Assembly (NCBI GenBank): GCA_963809545.1 | Contig: CAWEKD010000004.1 | Span: forward strand, 62,001-126,000 | Reading direction: 5' to 3' | Source: Natronosporangium sp035305625 | GTDB taxonomy: Bacteria > Actinomycetota > Actinomycetes > Mycobacteriales > Micromonosporaceae | DNA length: 64,000 nucleotides | Shown here: positions 1 to 8,681 of the stretch, piece after piece | Layout: every line of letters begins with the position of its first letter | Numbering within the stretch: position 1 is the stretch's first letter | Notes under the pieces: model-generated | What the model was told of the DNA's origin: nothing | Database searches by the model: none | What the model saw: only the letters and a program-made list of their open reading frames with translations | Translations under genes and position numbers: made by a program

Positions 1-246
1 GAAGGCCGCGTCCCGGCCGGTCAAGTCCGCCTCGGTGATCAGACGAGGCAGGAGCAGGTTGGCGTACGCGTCGTCCCGGTGCACCGCCGCCACCGCCTGG
101 TAGGCGGTGAAGCGCGCCGGGTCGCTCGGGGGGCGTCGCTCCGGCCGGCCCCGCCGGGCCCGGCGATCCCGCTCCCGACCTCGAGGCTCCGGACGGCCCC
201 GCCGGGCGGGATCGTTGCGGCGGCCGGAGCGATCCGGCCGGGTCAC
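1..246 (-). CDS. rsmB: 16S rRNA (cytosine-5)-methyltransferase RsmB, N-terminal part (cut by window edge)
   Basis: Partial gene: 82 codons are visible and the rest lies outside the window. The GTG start overlaps the fmt stop as GTGA. About 40 basic, Arg/Pro-rich residues are followed by a NusB-like RNA-binding start (ARFTAYQAVAAV, then DAYANLLLPRLI and LTGRDAAF), the usual N-terminus of RsmB/Sun proteins that methylate C967 of 16S rRNA. The catalytic SAM domain is not visible. The position directly after fmt is the standard one in actinobacteria. The family call rests on the NusB-like motif and synteny. Confidence 0.85.
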   Translation of the reverse strand, partial: MTRPDRSGRRNDPARRGRPEPRGRERDRRARRGRPERRPPSDPARFTAYQAVAAVHRDDAYANLLLPRLITEADLTGRDAAF

Positions 247-1169
247 TCGAACGACTCCCCCGCCTCCGGACGCACCCCGCGTACCCACGCCGTCGCCGGC
301 ATCGGCTGCTTCCCGGCCGGCGCCACCGTGCCCAGCACCACCGGGTCGGTGGCGGTGCCCACCAGCACCCGGTCGCGCTCGACCCGCAGCTGCCCCGCCG
401 GCAGCGGATCCACCCCGGCGGCGACGGTCACCGGCCCGAGCTTGAGTCGGGCACCGCGCCAGACCGTCCAGGCCCCCGGCGCCGGGGTGACCGCCCGGAT
501 CCGTCGGTCCACCGCCACCGCCGGTTCGCTCCACCGCACCCGGGCGTCCTCCGGAGTGATCTTCGGGGCGTAGCTGACCCCGTCGGTCGGCTGCGGCACC
601 GCCCGGGCGGTGCCGTCCTCGATCGCGTCCAGCACCCGCACCAGCAGGCCGGCGCCGGACTCGGCCAGCCGGCCGAGCAGGTCACCGGCGGTGTCGGTGG
701 GGCCGACCGGCTCGGTGACGGTGCCGAACACCGGGCCGGTGTCCAGCCCCTCCTCCAGCTGGAACACGCTGGCACCGGTCAGCTCGTCCCCCCGCAGCAC
801 CGCGTGCTGCACCGGGGCCGCGCCCCGCCACGCCGGCAGCAGCGAGAAGTGCAGGTTCACCCAGCCGTACCGGGGAATCTCCAGTGCGGACGGAGGCACC
901 AGCGCGCCGTAGGCCACCACCGGCACACAGTCCGGCGCCAGTGCCCGCAGCCGCTGCTGGAACTCCGGCTCCCGGGGGTGGGTCGGGGTGAGCACCTCGA
1001 TCCCCCGCTCGTCCGCCCAGGCCCCGACCGGGGACCGCGTCAGCCGACGCCCCCGACCGGCGGGCGCGTCCGGGCGGGTCACCACCGCCACCAGCTCGTG
1101 CCGGGACTCCGCGATCGCCGCCAGCGACGGCAGCGCCACCTCCGGGGTGCCGGCGAACACCAACCGCAT
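243..1169 (-). CDS. fmt: methionyl-tRNA formyltransferase
   Basis: Formylates Met-tRNA(fMet) with 10-formyl-THF for translation initiation in the cytoplasm. The 308-residue protein begins MRLVFAGTPEVALPSL, the classic Fmt start. It carries HFSLLPAWRGAAPVQ, which holds the catalytic His and the SLLP loop, and a C-terminal OB-like domain starting near residue 205. The reading frame stays open about 59 codons further upstream, but that stretch lies in def and is not Fmt-like, so the ATG at 1169 is used. It starts 4 nt after def ends, so def-fmt-rsmB form one tight unit. Confidence 0.95.
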   Translation of the reverse strand: MRLVFAGTPEVALPSLAAIAESRHELVAVVTRPDAPAGRGRRLTRSPVGAWADERGIEVLTPTHPREPEFQQRLRALAPDCVPVVAYGALVPPSALEIPRYGWVNLHFSLLPAWRGAAPVQHAVLRGDELTGASVFQLEEGLDTGPVFGTVTEPVGPTDTAGDLLGRLAESGAGLLVRVLDAIEDGTARAVPQPTDGVSYAPKITPEDARVRWSEPAVAVDRRIRAVTPAPGAWTVWRGARLKLGPVTVAAGVDPLPAGQLRVERDRVLVGTATDPVVLGTVAPAGKQPMPATAWVRGVRPEAGESFE

Positions 1170-1173
1170 CCGC

Positions 1174-1728
1174 TCAGCCCTTCCGGCTGATCGGGCCGGC
1201 GTGGGGGCTGACCTTGATGGTCGGCGGCGCGGCCGGGTCGTACCAGTCGGCCTGGCGGATCTGCCGCATCGCTTCCCGCCGCCGCTCCGGATCCAGTCGG
1301 TCGATGAACAGCACCCCGTCCAGATGGTCGGTCTCGTGCTGCACACACCGGGCCATCAACCCGGTGCCGACCAACTGCACCGGCTCACCGTACATGTTGA
1401 AGCCCTTGGCGACCACGTTCATGCGGCGCTTGGTGTCGATGTAGATCCCGGGGATGGACAGGCACCCTTCCGGCCCGTCCTGCTCCTCTTCGTCCGGGAA
1501 GTCGAGCACCGGGTTGACCAGGTGACCCACCACGTCGTCCACATCGAAGGTGAACACCCGCAGTCCGACGCCGATCTGCGGGGCGGCCAGGCCGGTGCCG
1601 TCCTGGTCGAGCATGGTGTCGGTCAAGTCCTTGACGAGCCGGCGCAGCTCCTTGTCGAAGTCGACGACCGGCTCGGCGGGGGTGCGCAGCACCGGGTCAC
1701 CGAACAAGCGAATCGGCAGGACGGTCAC
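1174..1728 (-). CDS. def: peptide deformylase
   Basis: Removes the formyl group from nascent N-termini, the partner reaction to fmt just downstream. All three deformylase motifs are present: GTGLAAPQIG, PEGCLSIPG (metal Cys) and QHETDHLDG (metal His pair and catalytic Glu). An earlier in-frame GTG exists at 1740, but AGGAG lies just upstream of the GTG at 1728 and makes that the better start (184 residues). The final ~20 residues (PTIKVSPHAGPISRKG) are a short basic tail after the fold. Confidence 0.95.
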   Translation of the reverse strand: MTVLPIRLFGDPVLRTPAEPVVDFDKELRRLVKDLTDTMLDQDGTGLAAPQIGVGLRVFTFDVDDVVGHLVNPVLDFPDEEEQDGPEGCLSIPGIYIDTKRRMNVVAKGFNMYGEPVQLVGTGLMARCVQHETDHLDGVLFIDRLDPERRREAMRQIRQADWYDPAAPPTIKVSPHAGPISRKG

Positions 1729-1789
1729 AGCTCTCCTCACGTCTGATCCGGGTCAGCGTTCCAGTCTACGGGGCGCCGCGAACCGCCCG

Positions 1790-3820
1790 TCACCACAACT
1801 CCACCGGGTCGATCTGAATCCGGACCGGATCACGGACTTTCCGGGCGCTGCGGACCCCCGCGGCGGCGTGCAGCGCCGCCGCCAACCGGGCCCCGGCGGC
1901 GCGCGGCGCCCGCAGCAGCATCCGCTCCAGCTCCGCCTCCTCCTGCTCCCGCCCCGGCACCGGCACCGGCCCCAGCACCTCGGTGGCTTCGGGCAGGTCG
2001 GCCGCGGCCAGCAGATCGGCCACCGCGGTGGGGGTGCCGGTGACCGTGGCCACCCGCACCGCCGGGGGGAATCCGAGCGCGCGCCGGTCGGCCAGTTCCC
2101 GCTCGGCGTACCAACCGGGGTCGAACCGCAGCAGCGCCTGCACCGGCGGCAACCCGCCGTCGGCCACCACCACCACGGTGCCGCCGGCGGAGGCGGGCCG
2201 GGCCAGCGCGGCCGCCGCCAACCAGCGCCGCAGGGTCTCCTCCCCGGCGCGCAGATCGGCGCGGGTCAGCAGCGCCCAGGTGTCCAGCAGCAGCACCGCG
2301 CCGTACCCGCCGTCGGCGATCGGTTCCGCACCCGGGGTGGCCACCACCACCGCGGGCCGGCCCGGGACCCGGGCCAGGACCTCCTCCCGGCCGGAGGTAC
2401 GCACCGGGTACTGCGGGAACGCCCGCCCCAACTCCTCGGCGGTGCGGCGGGCCCCCACCACCGCTGCCCGCAGGCGCTGCCCACCACAGCGGGCGCAGCG
2501 CCGGTCCGGGGCCGGGCGACCGCACCAGCGGCAGGTGGCGACCTGGCCCGCGGCCGGAAGCTGCAGCGGCCCGGCGCAGTGCGGGCAGCGGGCCGGGGTG
2601 CGGCAGTCGGCGCACGCCACCGCCGGCAGATAGCCGCGCCGGGGCACCTGCACCAACACCGGCGCCCCGGCGGCCAACGCGTCCCGGGCCGCCCGCCAGG
2701 CCAGGTGCGGCAACCGGGCGGCGGCCGCGGTCGGGTCCCGCGCCAGCTCCGGTTCGTCCCCGGTGGGGGTGACCCGGGGGGCGCGCTGCCGCACCGTGGC
2801 CCGATCGGCGGTCACCGGCTGCGCCCAGCCGGTGACCAGCAGCTGCTGCGCTTCGGCGGTACGGGTGTAGCCGGCGACCAGCGCCGCCGCCCCGGCGAGC
2901 TGGGCCCGGATGAGCAGGATTTCGCGGGCGTGCGGGTACGGGGCGCGGGGTTCGGCGTGCAGGTCGTCCCCGTCGTCCCAGATCGCCACCAACCCCAGGT
3001 CCGCCACCGGGGCCAGGGCGGCGGCCCGGGTGCCGATCACCACCGGTACCTGACCGCGGCTGGCCCGCAGGAACCGGCGGTACCGCTCCGCGGGCCCGAG
3101 GGCGGCCGACAGGGCCACGTGCCGGCCGGGCCCGAGCCGGGCGGTCAGGGCGGCGTCCAACCGGTCCAGGTCCCGGCCGTCGGCCACCACCGCCACCACG
3201 CCCTGCCCGGCGGCGACCGTCGCCGCGGCCGCTTCCGCGAACCGGGCCGGCCAATCCTCCCCCGGCAAGGCGGTCCAGACCGCCCGGGGTGCCCGCCGGG
3301 CGGTCAGCGCCCGCAGCAGCGCCGGCCCCGCCGGGTAGGCGGCCCACCCGGGCGAATCCGGAGCGTCGGACGTGCTGGAGCGGGGAAGCGGGACCTCAGG
3401 GGACGGAGCGGTGGGGGTGGGTTCCGCCTCCACCCGGGCGTGCCGGGGCGGCACCGCCAACCGCAGCACGTCGGCCAGGCTGCCGGCGTACCGGGCCGCG
3501 ACCGCGCGGGCGGCCGCCAGCACCTCCGGGTGCAGCACCTGTTCCGGGGAGACCACCCGCTCCAGATAGGACAAGCGCCCGGGGTGGTCGGAGTCGGCCA
3601 CCCGCTCCAGCAGCCAGCCGTCCACCAGCTGTCCGGCGAACCGGACCCGGACCCGGGTGCCCGGCTGCGCCGCCTCCGACTGGGTGGCGGGGATCAGATA
3701 GTCGAACGGCCGGTCCAGATGCGGCAGGGGCACGTCCACACACACCCGCGCCACCGGCAGCACCGGGGCGGGGCGACGCGATGGGCTCGCCCGTCGCGCC
3801 ACCCCGCCACCGCGAGTCAC
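1790..3820 (-). CDS. priA: primosomal protein N' (PriA-like), helicase motifs missing
   Basis: PriA restarts stalled replication forks. The N-terminal DNA-binding domain (about residues 23-110, with the PLPHLDRPFDYLIP motif) and the two zinc-binding Cys clusters (CADCRTPARCPHC and CRWCGRPAPDRRCARC, about residues 405-450) are intact. No Walker A GxxGxGKT is present, and the DEAH position reads WDDGDDLH, so the protein should not be an active ATPase. This is known for many actinobacterial PriA proteins. GTG start; another GTG lies six codons in. It sits between metK and def, the usual actinobacterial order. Confidence 0.88.
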   Translation of the reverse strand: MTRGGGVARRASPSRRPAPVLPVARVCVDVPLPHLDRPFDYLIPATQSEAAQPGTRVRVRFAGQLVDGWLLERVADSDHPGRLSYLERVVSPEQVLHPEVLAAARAVAARYAGSLADVLRLAVPPRHARVEAEPTPTAPSPEVPLPRSSTSDAPDSPGWAAYPAGPALLRALTARRAPRAVWTALPGEDWPARFAEAAAATVAAGQGVVAVVADGRDLDRLDAALTARLGPGRHVALSAALGPAERYRRFLRASRGQVPVVIGTRAAALAPVADLGLVAIWDDGDDLHAEPRAPYPHAREILLIRAQLAGAAALVAGYTRTAEAQQLLVTGWAQPVTADRATVRQRAPRVTPTGDEPELARDPTAAAARLPHLAWRAARDALAAGAPVLVQVPRRGYLPAVACADCRTPARCPHCAGPLQLPAAGQVATCRWCGRPAPDRRCARCGGQRLRAAVVGARRTAEELGRAFPQYPVRTSGREEVLARVPGRPAVVVATPGAEPIADGGYGAVLLLDTWALLTRADLRAGEETLRRWLAAAALARPASAGGTVVVVADGGLPPVQALLRFDPGWYAERELADRRALGFPPAVRVATVTGTPTAVADLLAAADLPEATEVLGPVPVPGREQEEAELERMLLRAPRAAGARLAAALHAAAGVRSARKVRDPVRIQIDPVELW

Positions 3821-3839
3821 TGTGTGCTCACGGCGCTGG

Positions 3840-5030
3840 TCAGGCGCCGGCAGCGGACTTCAGGTCGGCTGCCCGGTCGGTACGCTCCCAGGTCATCTCC
3901 GGCAACTCCCGCCCGAAGTGACCGTAGACCGCGGTCTGCTGGTAGATCGGGCGCAGCAGATCAAGATCCCGGATGATGGCGGCCGGCCGCAGGTCGAACA
4001 CCTCTTTGACCGCCTGCGTGATCCGCTCGTTCGGCACGGTCTCGGTGCCGAACGTCTCCACCATCAGGCTCACCGGGTGCGCCTTGCCGATCGCGTACGC
4101 GACCTGCACCTCGCACCGCTCCGCCAGGCCGGCGGCGACCACGTTCTTGGCCACCCACCGCATCGCGTACGCGGCTGACCGGTCCACCTTGGAGGGGTCC
4201 TTGCCGGAGAACGCGCCACCGCCGTGGCGGGCGTATCCGCCATAGGTGTCCACGATGATCTTCCGGCCGGTCAGGCCCGCGTCCCCCATCGGGCCGCCGA
4301 TCTCGAACCGTCCGGTCGGGTTGACCAGTAGCCGGAATCCGCTGGTGTCCAACTCCAGCCCTTCCAGCTCCGGTTCGATCACATGCTCCCGGATGTCCGG
4401 GGTGAGCAGCTCCTCCAGCGAAATATCGCCGGCGTGCTGAGTGGACACCACCAATGTGTCCAGCCGGACCGGCTTGAACCCGTCGTACTCGATGGTCACC
4501 TGGGTCTTGCCGTCGGGGCGCAGGTACGGCACGGTGCCGTCCTTACGCACCGCCGCCAGCCGGCGCGCCAACCGGTGGGCCAGTGCGATCGGCAGCGGCA
4601 TCAGCTCCGGCGTCTCGGAGCACGCGAAGCCGAACATCATGCCCTGGTCGCCGGCTCCTTGGCTGTCGAGCTCGTCCGCAGCGCCCTCCCGCACCTCCAG
4701 CGCGCGGTCCACTCCCTGGGCGATGTCCGGCGACTGTGCGCCGATCGACACACTGACTCCACAGGAGGCGCCGTCGAACCCCTTCTTGGAGGAGTCGTAG
4801 CCGATGTCAAGAATGGTCCGGCGGACGATCTCCGGAATGTCGGCGTACGCCTGGGTGGTGACCTCCCCCGCTACATGGACCAGGCCGGTGGTGATCAGAG
4901 TCTCCACCGCTACCCGACTCTGGGGATCCTGGGCGAGCAATGCGTCCAGCACACCGTCGCTGATCTGGTCGGCGATCTTGTCCGGGTGACCCTCGGTGAC
5001 CGACTCGGAGGTAAACAGACGACGGGTCAC
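3840..5030 (-). CDS. metK: S-adenosylmethionine synthetase
   Basis: Makes S-adenosylmethionine from methionine and ATP in the cytoplasm; normally a homotetramer. The 396-residue length is normal. Signatures are ESVTEGHPDK near the start (ATP/metal site), GAGDQGMMFG (signature 1) and GGGAFSGKDPSKVDR (signature 2, phosphate loop). GTG start with GGAG ten bases upstream. A 100-nt gap separates it from coaBC, so it may have its own promoter. I saw no recognisable SAM riboswitch in that gap. Confidence 0.97.
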   Translation of the reverse strand: MTRRLFTSESVTEGHPDKIADQISDGVLDALLAQDPQSRVAVETLITTGLVHVAGEVTTQAYADIPEIVRRTILDIGYDSSKKGFDGASCGVSVSIGAQSPDIAQGVDRALEVREGAADELDSQGAGDQGMMFGFACSETPELMPLPIALAHRLARRLAAVRKDGTVPYLRPDGKTQVTIEYDGFKPVRLDTLVVSTQHAGDISLEELLTPDIREHVIEPELEGLELDTSGFRLLVNPTGRFEIGGPMGDAGLTGRKIIVDTYGGYARHGGGAFSGKDPSKVDRSAAYAMRWVAKNVVAAGLAERCEVQVAYAIGKAHPVSLMVETFGTETVPNERITQAVKEVFDLRPAAIIRDLDLLRPIYQQTAVYGHFGRELPEMTWERTDRAADLKSAAGA

Positions 5031-5130
5031 GGCACGCTCCTTACGTTCGGGGACACGTTGGGCGAAAGCTTAACGAGTCCCCCTAACACCATCTAGACTC
5101 CCCAACCCCTGATAGGTCCGATCTAACATG

Positions 5131-6348
5131 CTACGCACTGCCCAGGAGCGGTTTCACGAGATCCCAAATCGCGTCCGCCAACTCCTCCTTGGTGGCCCGG
5201 GGCAGGACCGTGGTGGCACCGTCCGCGGCCAGGACCGTGGCGGCGTTGTAGTCGCTGCCGAACGGGTCCTGCCGCCCCTCGCCTCCGCCCACCTCGTTGA
5301 GCACGATCAGGTCCGCCCGCTTGGCGGCGAGCTTGGCTCGGGCGTTGGCGAGCGCCGCCGGCCCCGTGGCGGTCTCGGCCGCGAACGCGACCAGCACCTG
5401 CCCTGAGGGCTTCGCTACCCCGAGTTCCGCGGCGATGTCAGGGGTGGCGACCAACGACAGCTCCAGCCGCCCGCTCGCGTCTTTCTTGATCTTCTCGGCG
5501 GAGACCTCGGCGGGACGAAAATCACACGGGGCGGCCGCCATCACCACCACATCCGCCTGTCGGGCCGCGGCCAAGGTGGCGGTGCGTAGCTGCTCGGTGG
5601 TCTCCACCCGCAGCACCTCCGCCCCGGCCGGATCGGGCAGGTCCACGTTCGCCGCCACCACCTGGACGGTGGCGCCCCGCGCCACCGCGGTACGGGCCAG
5701 CGCGTACCCCTGCCGGCCGGACGATCGGTTACCCAGGAACCGGACCGGGTCCAGCGGCTCCCGGGTGCCGCCGGCGGTCACCACCACCCGACGCCCGGTC
5801 AGATCCGGCCGCTGATCCGGCCGGGCCAACAGCCGGGTGGCCAGCGCGAACAGCTCCGCCGGCTCCGGTAGCCGCCCCTTGCCGGTGTCCGGACCGGTCA
5901 GTCGCCCCACCGCCGGCTCGACCACCACCGCTCCCCGGGCCCGCAGCGTGGCCACGTTGGCCACAGTGGCCGGATGCTCCCACATCTCGGTGTGCATCGC
6001 CGGGGCGAACAGCACCGGGCAGCGGGCGGTCAGCAGGGTGTTGGTCAACAGGTCGTCCGCGGCCCCGGTGGCCGCCTTGGCCAGCAGGTCGGCGGTGGCG
6101 GGCGCCACCACGACCAGCTCGGCGGTCCGACCCAGCTGCACGTGCGGGACTTCGTGCGCATCGGACCAGACATCGGCGGCCACCGGCTGCCCGGACAGCG
6201 CTTCCCAGGTCGGGGCCCCTACGAACCGGAGCGCGGCCTCCGTCGGCACCACGCGGACGCGGTGCCCGGCCTCACTGAACCGCCGTACCAGTTCGCAGGC
6301 TTTGTAAGCGGCGATTCCACCGCCTACCCCCAGGACGATCTCCGCCAC
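5131..6348 (-). CDS. coaBC: bifunctional phosphopantothenoylcysteine decarboxylase / phosphopantothenate-cysteine ligase
   Basis: Two consecutive steps of CoA synthesis. The N-terminal CoaC flavoprotein half (residues 1 to ~180) has GGGIAAYKACELVR, the active-site His in HVQLGRTAELVVVAP, and PAMHTEMW of the substrate loop. The C-terminal CoaB half (about 190-405) begins GRRVVVTAGGTREPLDPVRF and has NRSSGRQG and AEKIKK, which binds the acyl-phosphate intermediate. The GTG start lies 1 nt after the rpoZ stop, so the two genes are co-transcribed. Confidence 0.96.
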   Translation of the reverse strand: MAEIVLGVGGGIAAYKACELVRRFSEAGHRVRVVPTEAALRFVGAPTWEALSGQPVAADVWSDAHEVPHVQLGRTAELVVVAPATADLLAKAATGAADDLLTNTLLTARCPVLFAPAMHTEMWEHPATVANVATLRARGAVVVEPAVGRLTGPDTGKGRLPEPAELFALATRLLARPDQRPDLTGRRVVVTAGGTREPLDPVRFLGNRSSGRQGYALARTAVARGATVQVVAANVDLPDPAGAEVLRVETTEQLRTATLAAARQADVVVMAAAPCDFRPAEVSAEKIKKDASGRLELSLVATPDIAAELGVAKPSGQVLVAFAAETATGPAALANARAKLAAKRADLIVLNEVGGGEGRQDPFGSDYNAATVLAADGATTVLPRATKEELADAIWDLVKPLLGSA

Positions 6349-6349
6349 G

Positions 6350-6613
6350 CTAACTGTCAGTCGACTCAGCGGCCAACAGCCCGGCGTTGATCTCCCGCAT
6401 CGCGATCGACAGCGGCTTCTCCTGTGGGGTGGTCTCTACCAGCGGGCCCACGTACTCAAGCAGGCCCTCGCCGAGCTGGCTGTAGTAGGCGTTGATCTGA
6501 CGTGCCCGCTTCGCGGCGAAGATCACCAGCGCGTACTTCGACGAGGTCCGCTCCAGCAGCTCGTCGATCGGCGGGTTGGTGATGCCCTCCGGCTGGGCAA
6601 CGGTTCCGGCCAC
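6350..6613 (-). CDS. rpoZ: DNA-directed RNA polymerase omega subunit
   Basis: Small subunit that helps assemble RNA polymerase around beta-prime. At 87 residues it is typical of actinobacteria. It carries the omega signature (PPIDELLERTSSKYALV, then AAKRARQINAYY) and a short variable acidic tail. GTG start with GAGGGA about seven bases upstream. The gmk-rpoZ-coaBC-metK order is conserved in actinobacteria. Confidence 0.96.
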   Translation of the reverse strand: MAGTVAQPEGITNPPIDELLERTSSKYALVIFAAKRARQINAYYSQLGEGLLEYVGPLVETTPQEKPLSIAMREINAGLLAAESTDS

Positions 6614-6684
6614 AGTGAATCCCTCGATCTCGGACTGGTTGACCTTAGCTTGACCTAGCTAGCCATCCCGCCCCGGGAATTACC

Positions 6685-7275
6685 TCATAGCAGGGCGGGT
6701 GAGCCGAGTAATCTTAACAACTCCTCGGCCGCGCGCTCGACATTGTCGTTGACCACCGTGACGTCAAACTCCGACTCCGCGGCCAATTCCTCGCGCGCGT
6801 GCGCGAGCCGCCGCCGGATGGTCTCCGGGTCGTCGGTGCCTCGGCCGATCAGCCGCCGCTTCAACTCCTCCCAACTGGGTGGAGCCAGGAAGACCAACTG
6901 GGCCTCGGGCATGCTCCGGCGGACCTGCCGGGCGCCCTGCAAGTCGATCTTCAGCAGCACCGGTTCGCCCTGGCGTAGCCGCTCCTCCACGGGCCGGCGA
7001 GGAGTGCCGTACCGGTTACCGGCGAACTCGGCCCACTCCAGTAGCTCTCCGCGCTGCACCAGTCGGTCGAACTCGTCCTGGTCGACAAAGTAGTAGTGGA
7101 CCCCGTCGATCTCGTTGGGGCGCATCGGTCGCGTCGTGACCGATACTGACAGCCACACCCACGGCGAGCGCGCCCGGATCAGCTCGATCACGCTGTCCTT
7201 ACCGACCCCTGAGGGGCCGGACAGGACCGTGAGCCGAGCCGCCGGGCGCGCGTCGCCGCTGCTGCGCGTGTTCAC
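6685..7275 (-). CDS. gmk: guanylate kinase
   Basis: Phosphorylates GMP to GDP with ATP. The 196 residues begin with a short tail, then LTVLSGPSGVGKDS. The P-loop has Asp where most families have Ser or Thr after the Lys, and the following Ser is kept. GMP-binding residues appear in SVSVTTRPMRPNEIDGVHY (Arg and Tyr contacts) and EWAEFAGNRYGTP. GTG start. Likely read together with mihF upstream. Confidence 0.95.
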   Translation of the reverse strand: MNTRSSGDARPAARLTVLSGPSGVGKDSVIELIRARSPWVWLSVSVTTRPMRPNEIDGVHYYFVDQDEFDRLVQRGELLEWAEFAGNRYGTPRRPVEERLRQGEPVLLKIDLQGARQVRRSMPEAQLVFLAPPSWEELKRRLIGRGTDDPETIRRRLAHAREELAAESEFDVTVVNDNVERAAEELLRLLGSPALL

Positions 7276-7304
7276 TGCCTCTTTCTACCCTGCCGCCGCG
7301 TCAA

Positions 7305-7619
7305 CTACGCGGAGAACTCGCTGAGCAGAGCCTTACGCTGCTGCTCACCGAGCCCCCGCAGACGCCGGCTGTCCGCGATCTTGAGCCGCTCCATGATCTG
7401 GGTCGCCTTGACCTTGCCGATCCCCGGCAGGGCCTGCAACACCGTGACCACCTTCAGCTTACCGACCACGTCGTCGCTCTCGGCCCGGTCCAGCAGCTCC
7501 GCGAGCGTGACCTGGCCGTTCTTCAGCTGCTCCTTCAGCGCGGCCCGAGCCTTGCGGACTTCGGCGGCCTTCTGCAGAGCGGCGGCCCGCTGCTCGGGGC
7601 TCAGTGATGGGAGGGGCAC
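7305..7619 (-). CDS. mihF: mycobacterial-type integration host factor (mIHF)
   Basis: Nucleoid-associated DNA-bending protein found across actinobacteria; unrelated in sequence to E. coli IHF. The 104 residues have a basic helical N-terminal half and a helix-two-turn-helix around LQALPGIGKVKATQIMERLK, the characteristic mIHF motif. The end, LRGLGEQQRKALLSEF, is also typical. GTG start with GAGGAG eight bases upstream. The position between pyrF and gmk is the conserved one. Confidence 0.93.
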   Translation of the reverse strand: MPLPSLSPEQRAAALQKAAEVRKARAALKEQLKNGQVTLAELLDRAESDDVVGKLKVVTVLQALPGIGKVKATQIMERLKIADSRRLRGLGEQQRKALLSEFSA

Positions 7620-7675
7620 CAGTTCTCCTCAACTTTTCCAGATGCGCCGGTAGGCGCGTGTCAACTTCTGATGCG

Positions 7676-7691
7676 ACCGGCAATTACCGGT
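7676..7691. repeat. short inverted repeat in the pyrF-mihF gap
   Basis: ACCGG - 6 bases - CCGGT. The arms are only 5 bp, so this may be chance at such GC content. It lies between the candidate mihF promoter and the gene, where an operator could act. Confidence 0.2.
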
Positions 7692-7711
7692 GCATGCGTT
7701 ACGCGGAGGGG

Positions 7712-7740
7712 AAACTAGCCGGCCAGCGCCATTTCGGCAA
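7712..7740 (-). promoter_or_regulatory. candidate promoter for mihF-gmk-rpoZ
   Basis: On the minus strand, TTGCCG, a 17-bp spacer and TAGTTT lie about 95 bases before the mihF start. They sit inside the 165-bp gap after pyrF. Hexamers and spacing fit a housekeeping sigma promoter. Only sequence resemblance supports this. Confidence 0.4.
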
Positions 7741-7784
7741 CATCCCCCTAACGAGGTACGGCCCGGCGAGTCGCGTGCTTCCGA

Positions 7785-8654
7785 TCACACTCCACTCGGG
7801 CCGCCGGTCCCGGAGAGGACCCGGAAGCACTCTGCCATGAGCCGGTCGACCGCCCCCCGGAGCCCCGCCACCGACGGCCCGGCCGTCAGGACCGCCCGGG
7901 AGTACGACGGCAGCACCGCCGGCAGGCTGGGACCGAACACGGTGGTGAGGTCGGCCGCGGTCGCCCCCTGCGCGCCCAGCCCCGGGGCCAGGATCGGCCC
8001 GCCCAACCGGGACAGGTCCAGCCCGCTTTCGCCGACCGTGGCCCCCACCACGACCCCGAAGCTGCCCGCGCCTACACCCTGGTTGAGCTGGGAAATCTCA
8101 TCCACGATCAGCTGCGCGACCGTGCGTCCGTCGGCGGTGCGGGCCCGCTGCACACTGCCCGCCTCCGGGTTGGAGGTCATCGCCAGCACGAACACGCCGG
8201 CGCCGTACGCCCGGGCCGCCTCGATCATGGGTGTGAGCGAGCCCACGCCCAGATAGGGGTGAGCGGTCACCGCATCGGCCGCCAACGGACTGGTCGGATG
8301 GAGGTACGCGGCCGCGTAGCCGGCGCTGGTGGTGCCGATGTCACCCCGTTTCGCATCGAGCAACACCAGTGCCCCGGCGTGTCGCAACTGATGGATCGCA
8401 TCCTCCAAAACGGCGATCCCTCGCGACCCGAATCGCTCAAAGAAAGCAACCTGAGGTTTAAAGATTGCTACCCGATCGGCTAGTGCATCTATCACCGTTT
8501 GGGTGAAGGCGGCGAGGCCGTCCGCGTCGTCTTCCAGATCCCACCGCGCCAACAGTTCCGCGTGCGGATCGATCCCCACACACAGCGGCCCGCGCGTGCG
8601 GACCGCCTCCCGCAGCCGCTGGCCGAAGCTCTCCGACGTCCCTGTGAAGTCCAT
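7785..8654 (-). CDS. pyrF: orotidine 5'-phosphate decarboxylase (type 2 family)
   Basis: Last step of UMP synthesis. The 289-residue length and the DAKRGDIG motif, with the catalytic Asp-Lys, mark the longer bacterial type 2 family common in actinobacteria and myxobacteria. Other support is LCVGIDPH near the N-terminus, FKPQVAFFERFG, and APGLGAQGA of the phosphate-binding end. ATG start preceded by GGGAGAGGGT. It follows bioA by 27 nt and is probably in the pyrD-bioA-pyrF unit. Confidence 0.95.
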   Translation of the reverse strand: MDFTGTSESFGQRLREAVRTRGPLCVGIDPHAELLARWDLEDDADGLAAFTQTVIDALADRVAIFKPQVAFFERFGSRGIAVLEDAIHQLRHAGALVLLDAKRGDIGTTSAGYAAAYLHPTSPLAADAVTAHPYLGVGSLTPMIEAARAYGAGVFVLAMTSNPEAGSVQRARTADGRTVAQLIVDEISQLNQGVGAGSFGVVVGATVGESGLDLSRLGGPILAPGLGAQGATAADLTTVFGPSLPAVLPSYSRAVLTAGPSVAGLRGAVDRLMAECFRVLSGTGGPSGV

Positions 8655-8681
8655 ACCCTCTCCCTACCCGGCTGCCACCGC

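Noticed and set aside
1550..3976. 808-codon plus-strand open frame opposite priA
   Set aside because: Long antisense frames are expected at this GC content. The product is Arg/Gly/Pro/His-rich with no motif, while priA on the other strand is clearly coding.
5031..5130. Possible SAM riboswitch before metK
   Set aside because: The 100-nt gap lacks any SAM-I, II or IV conserved core that I can recognise.
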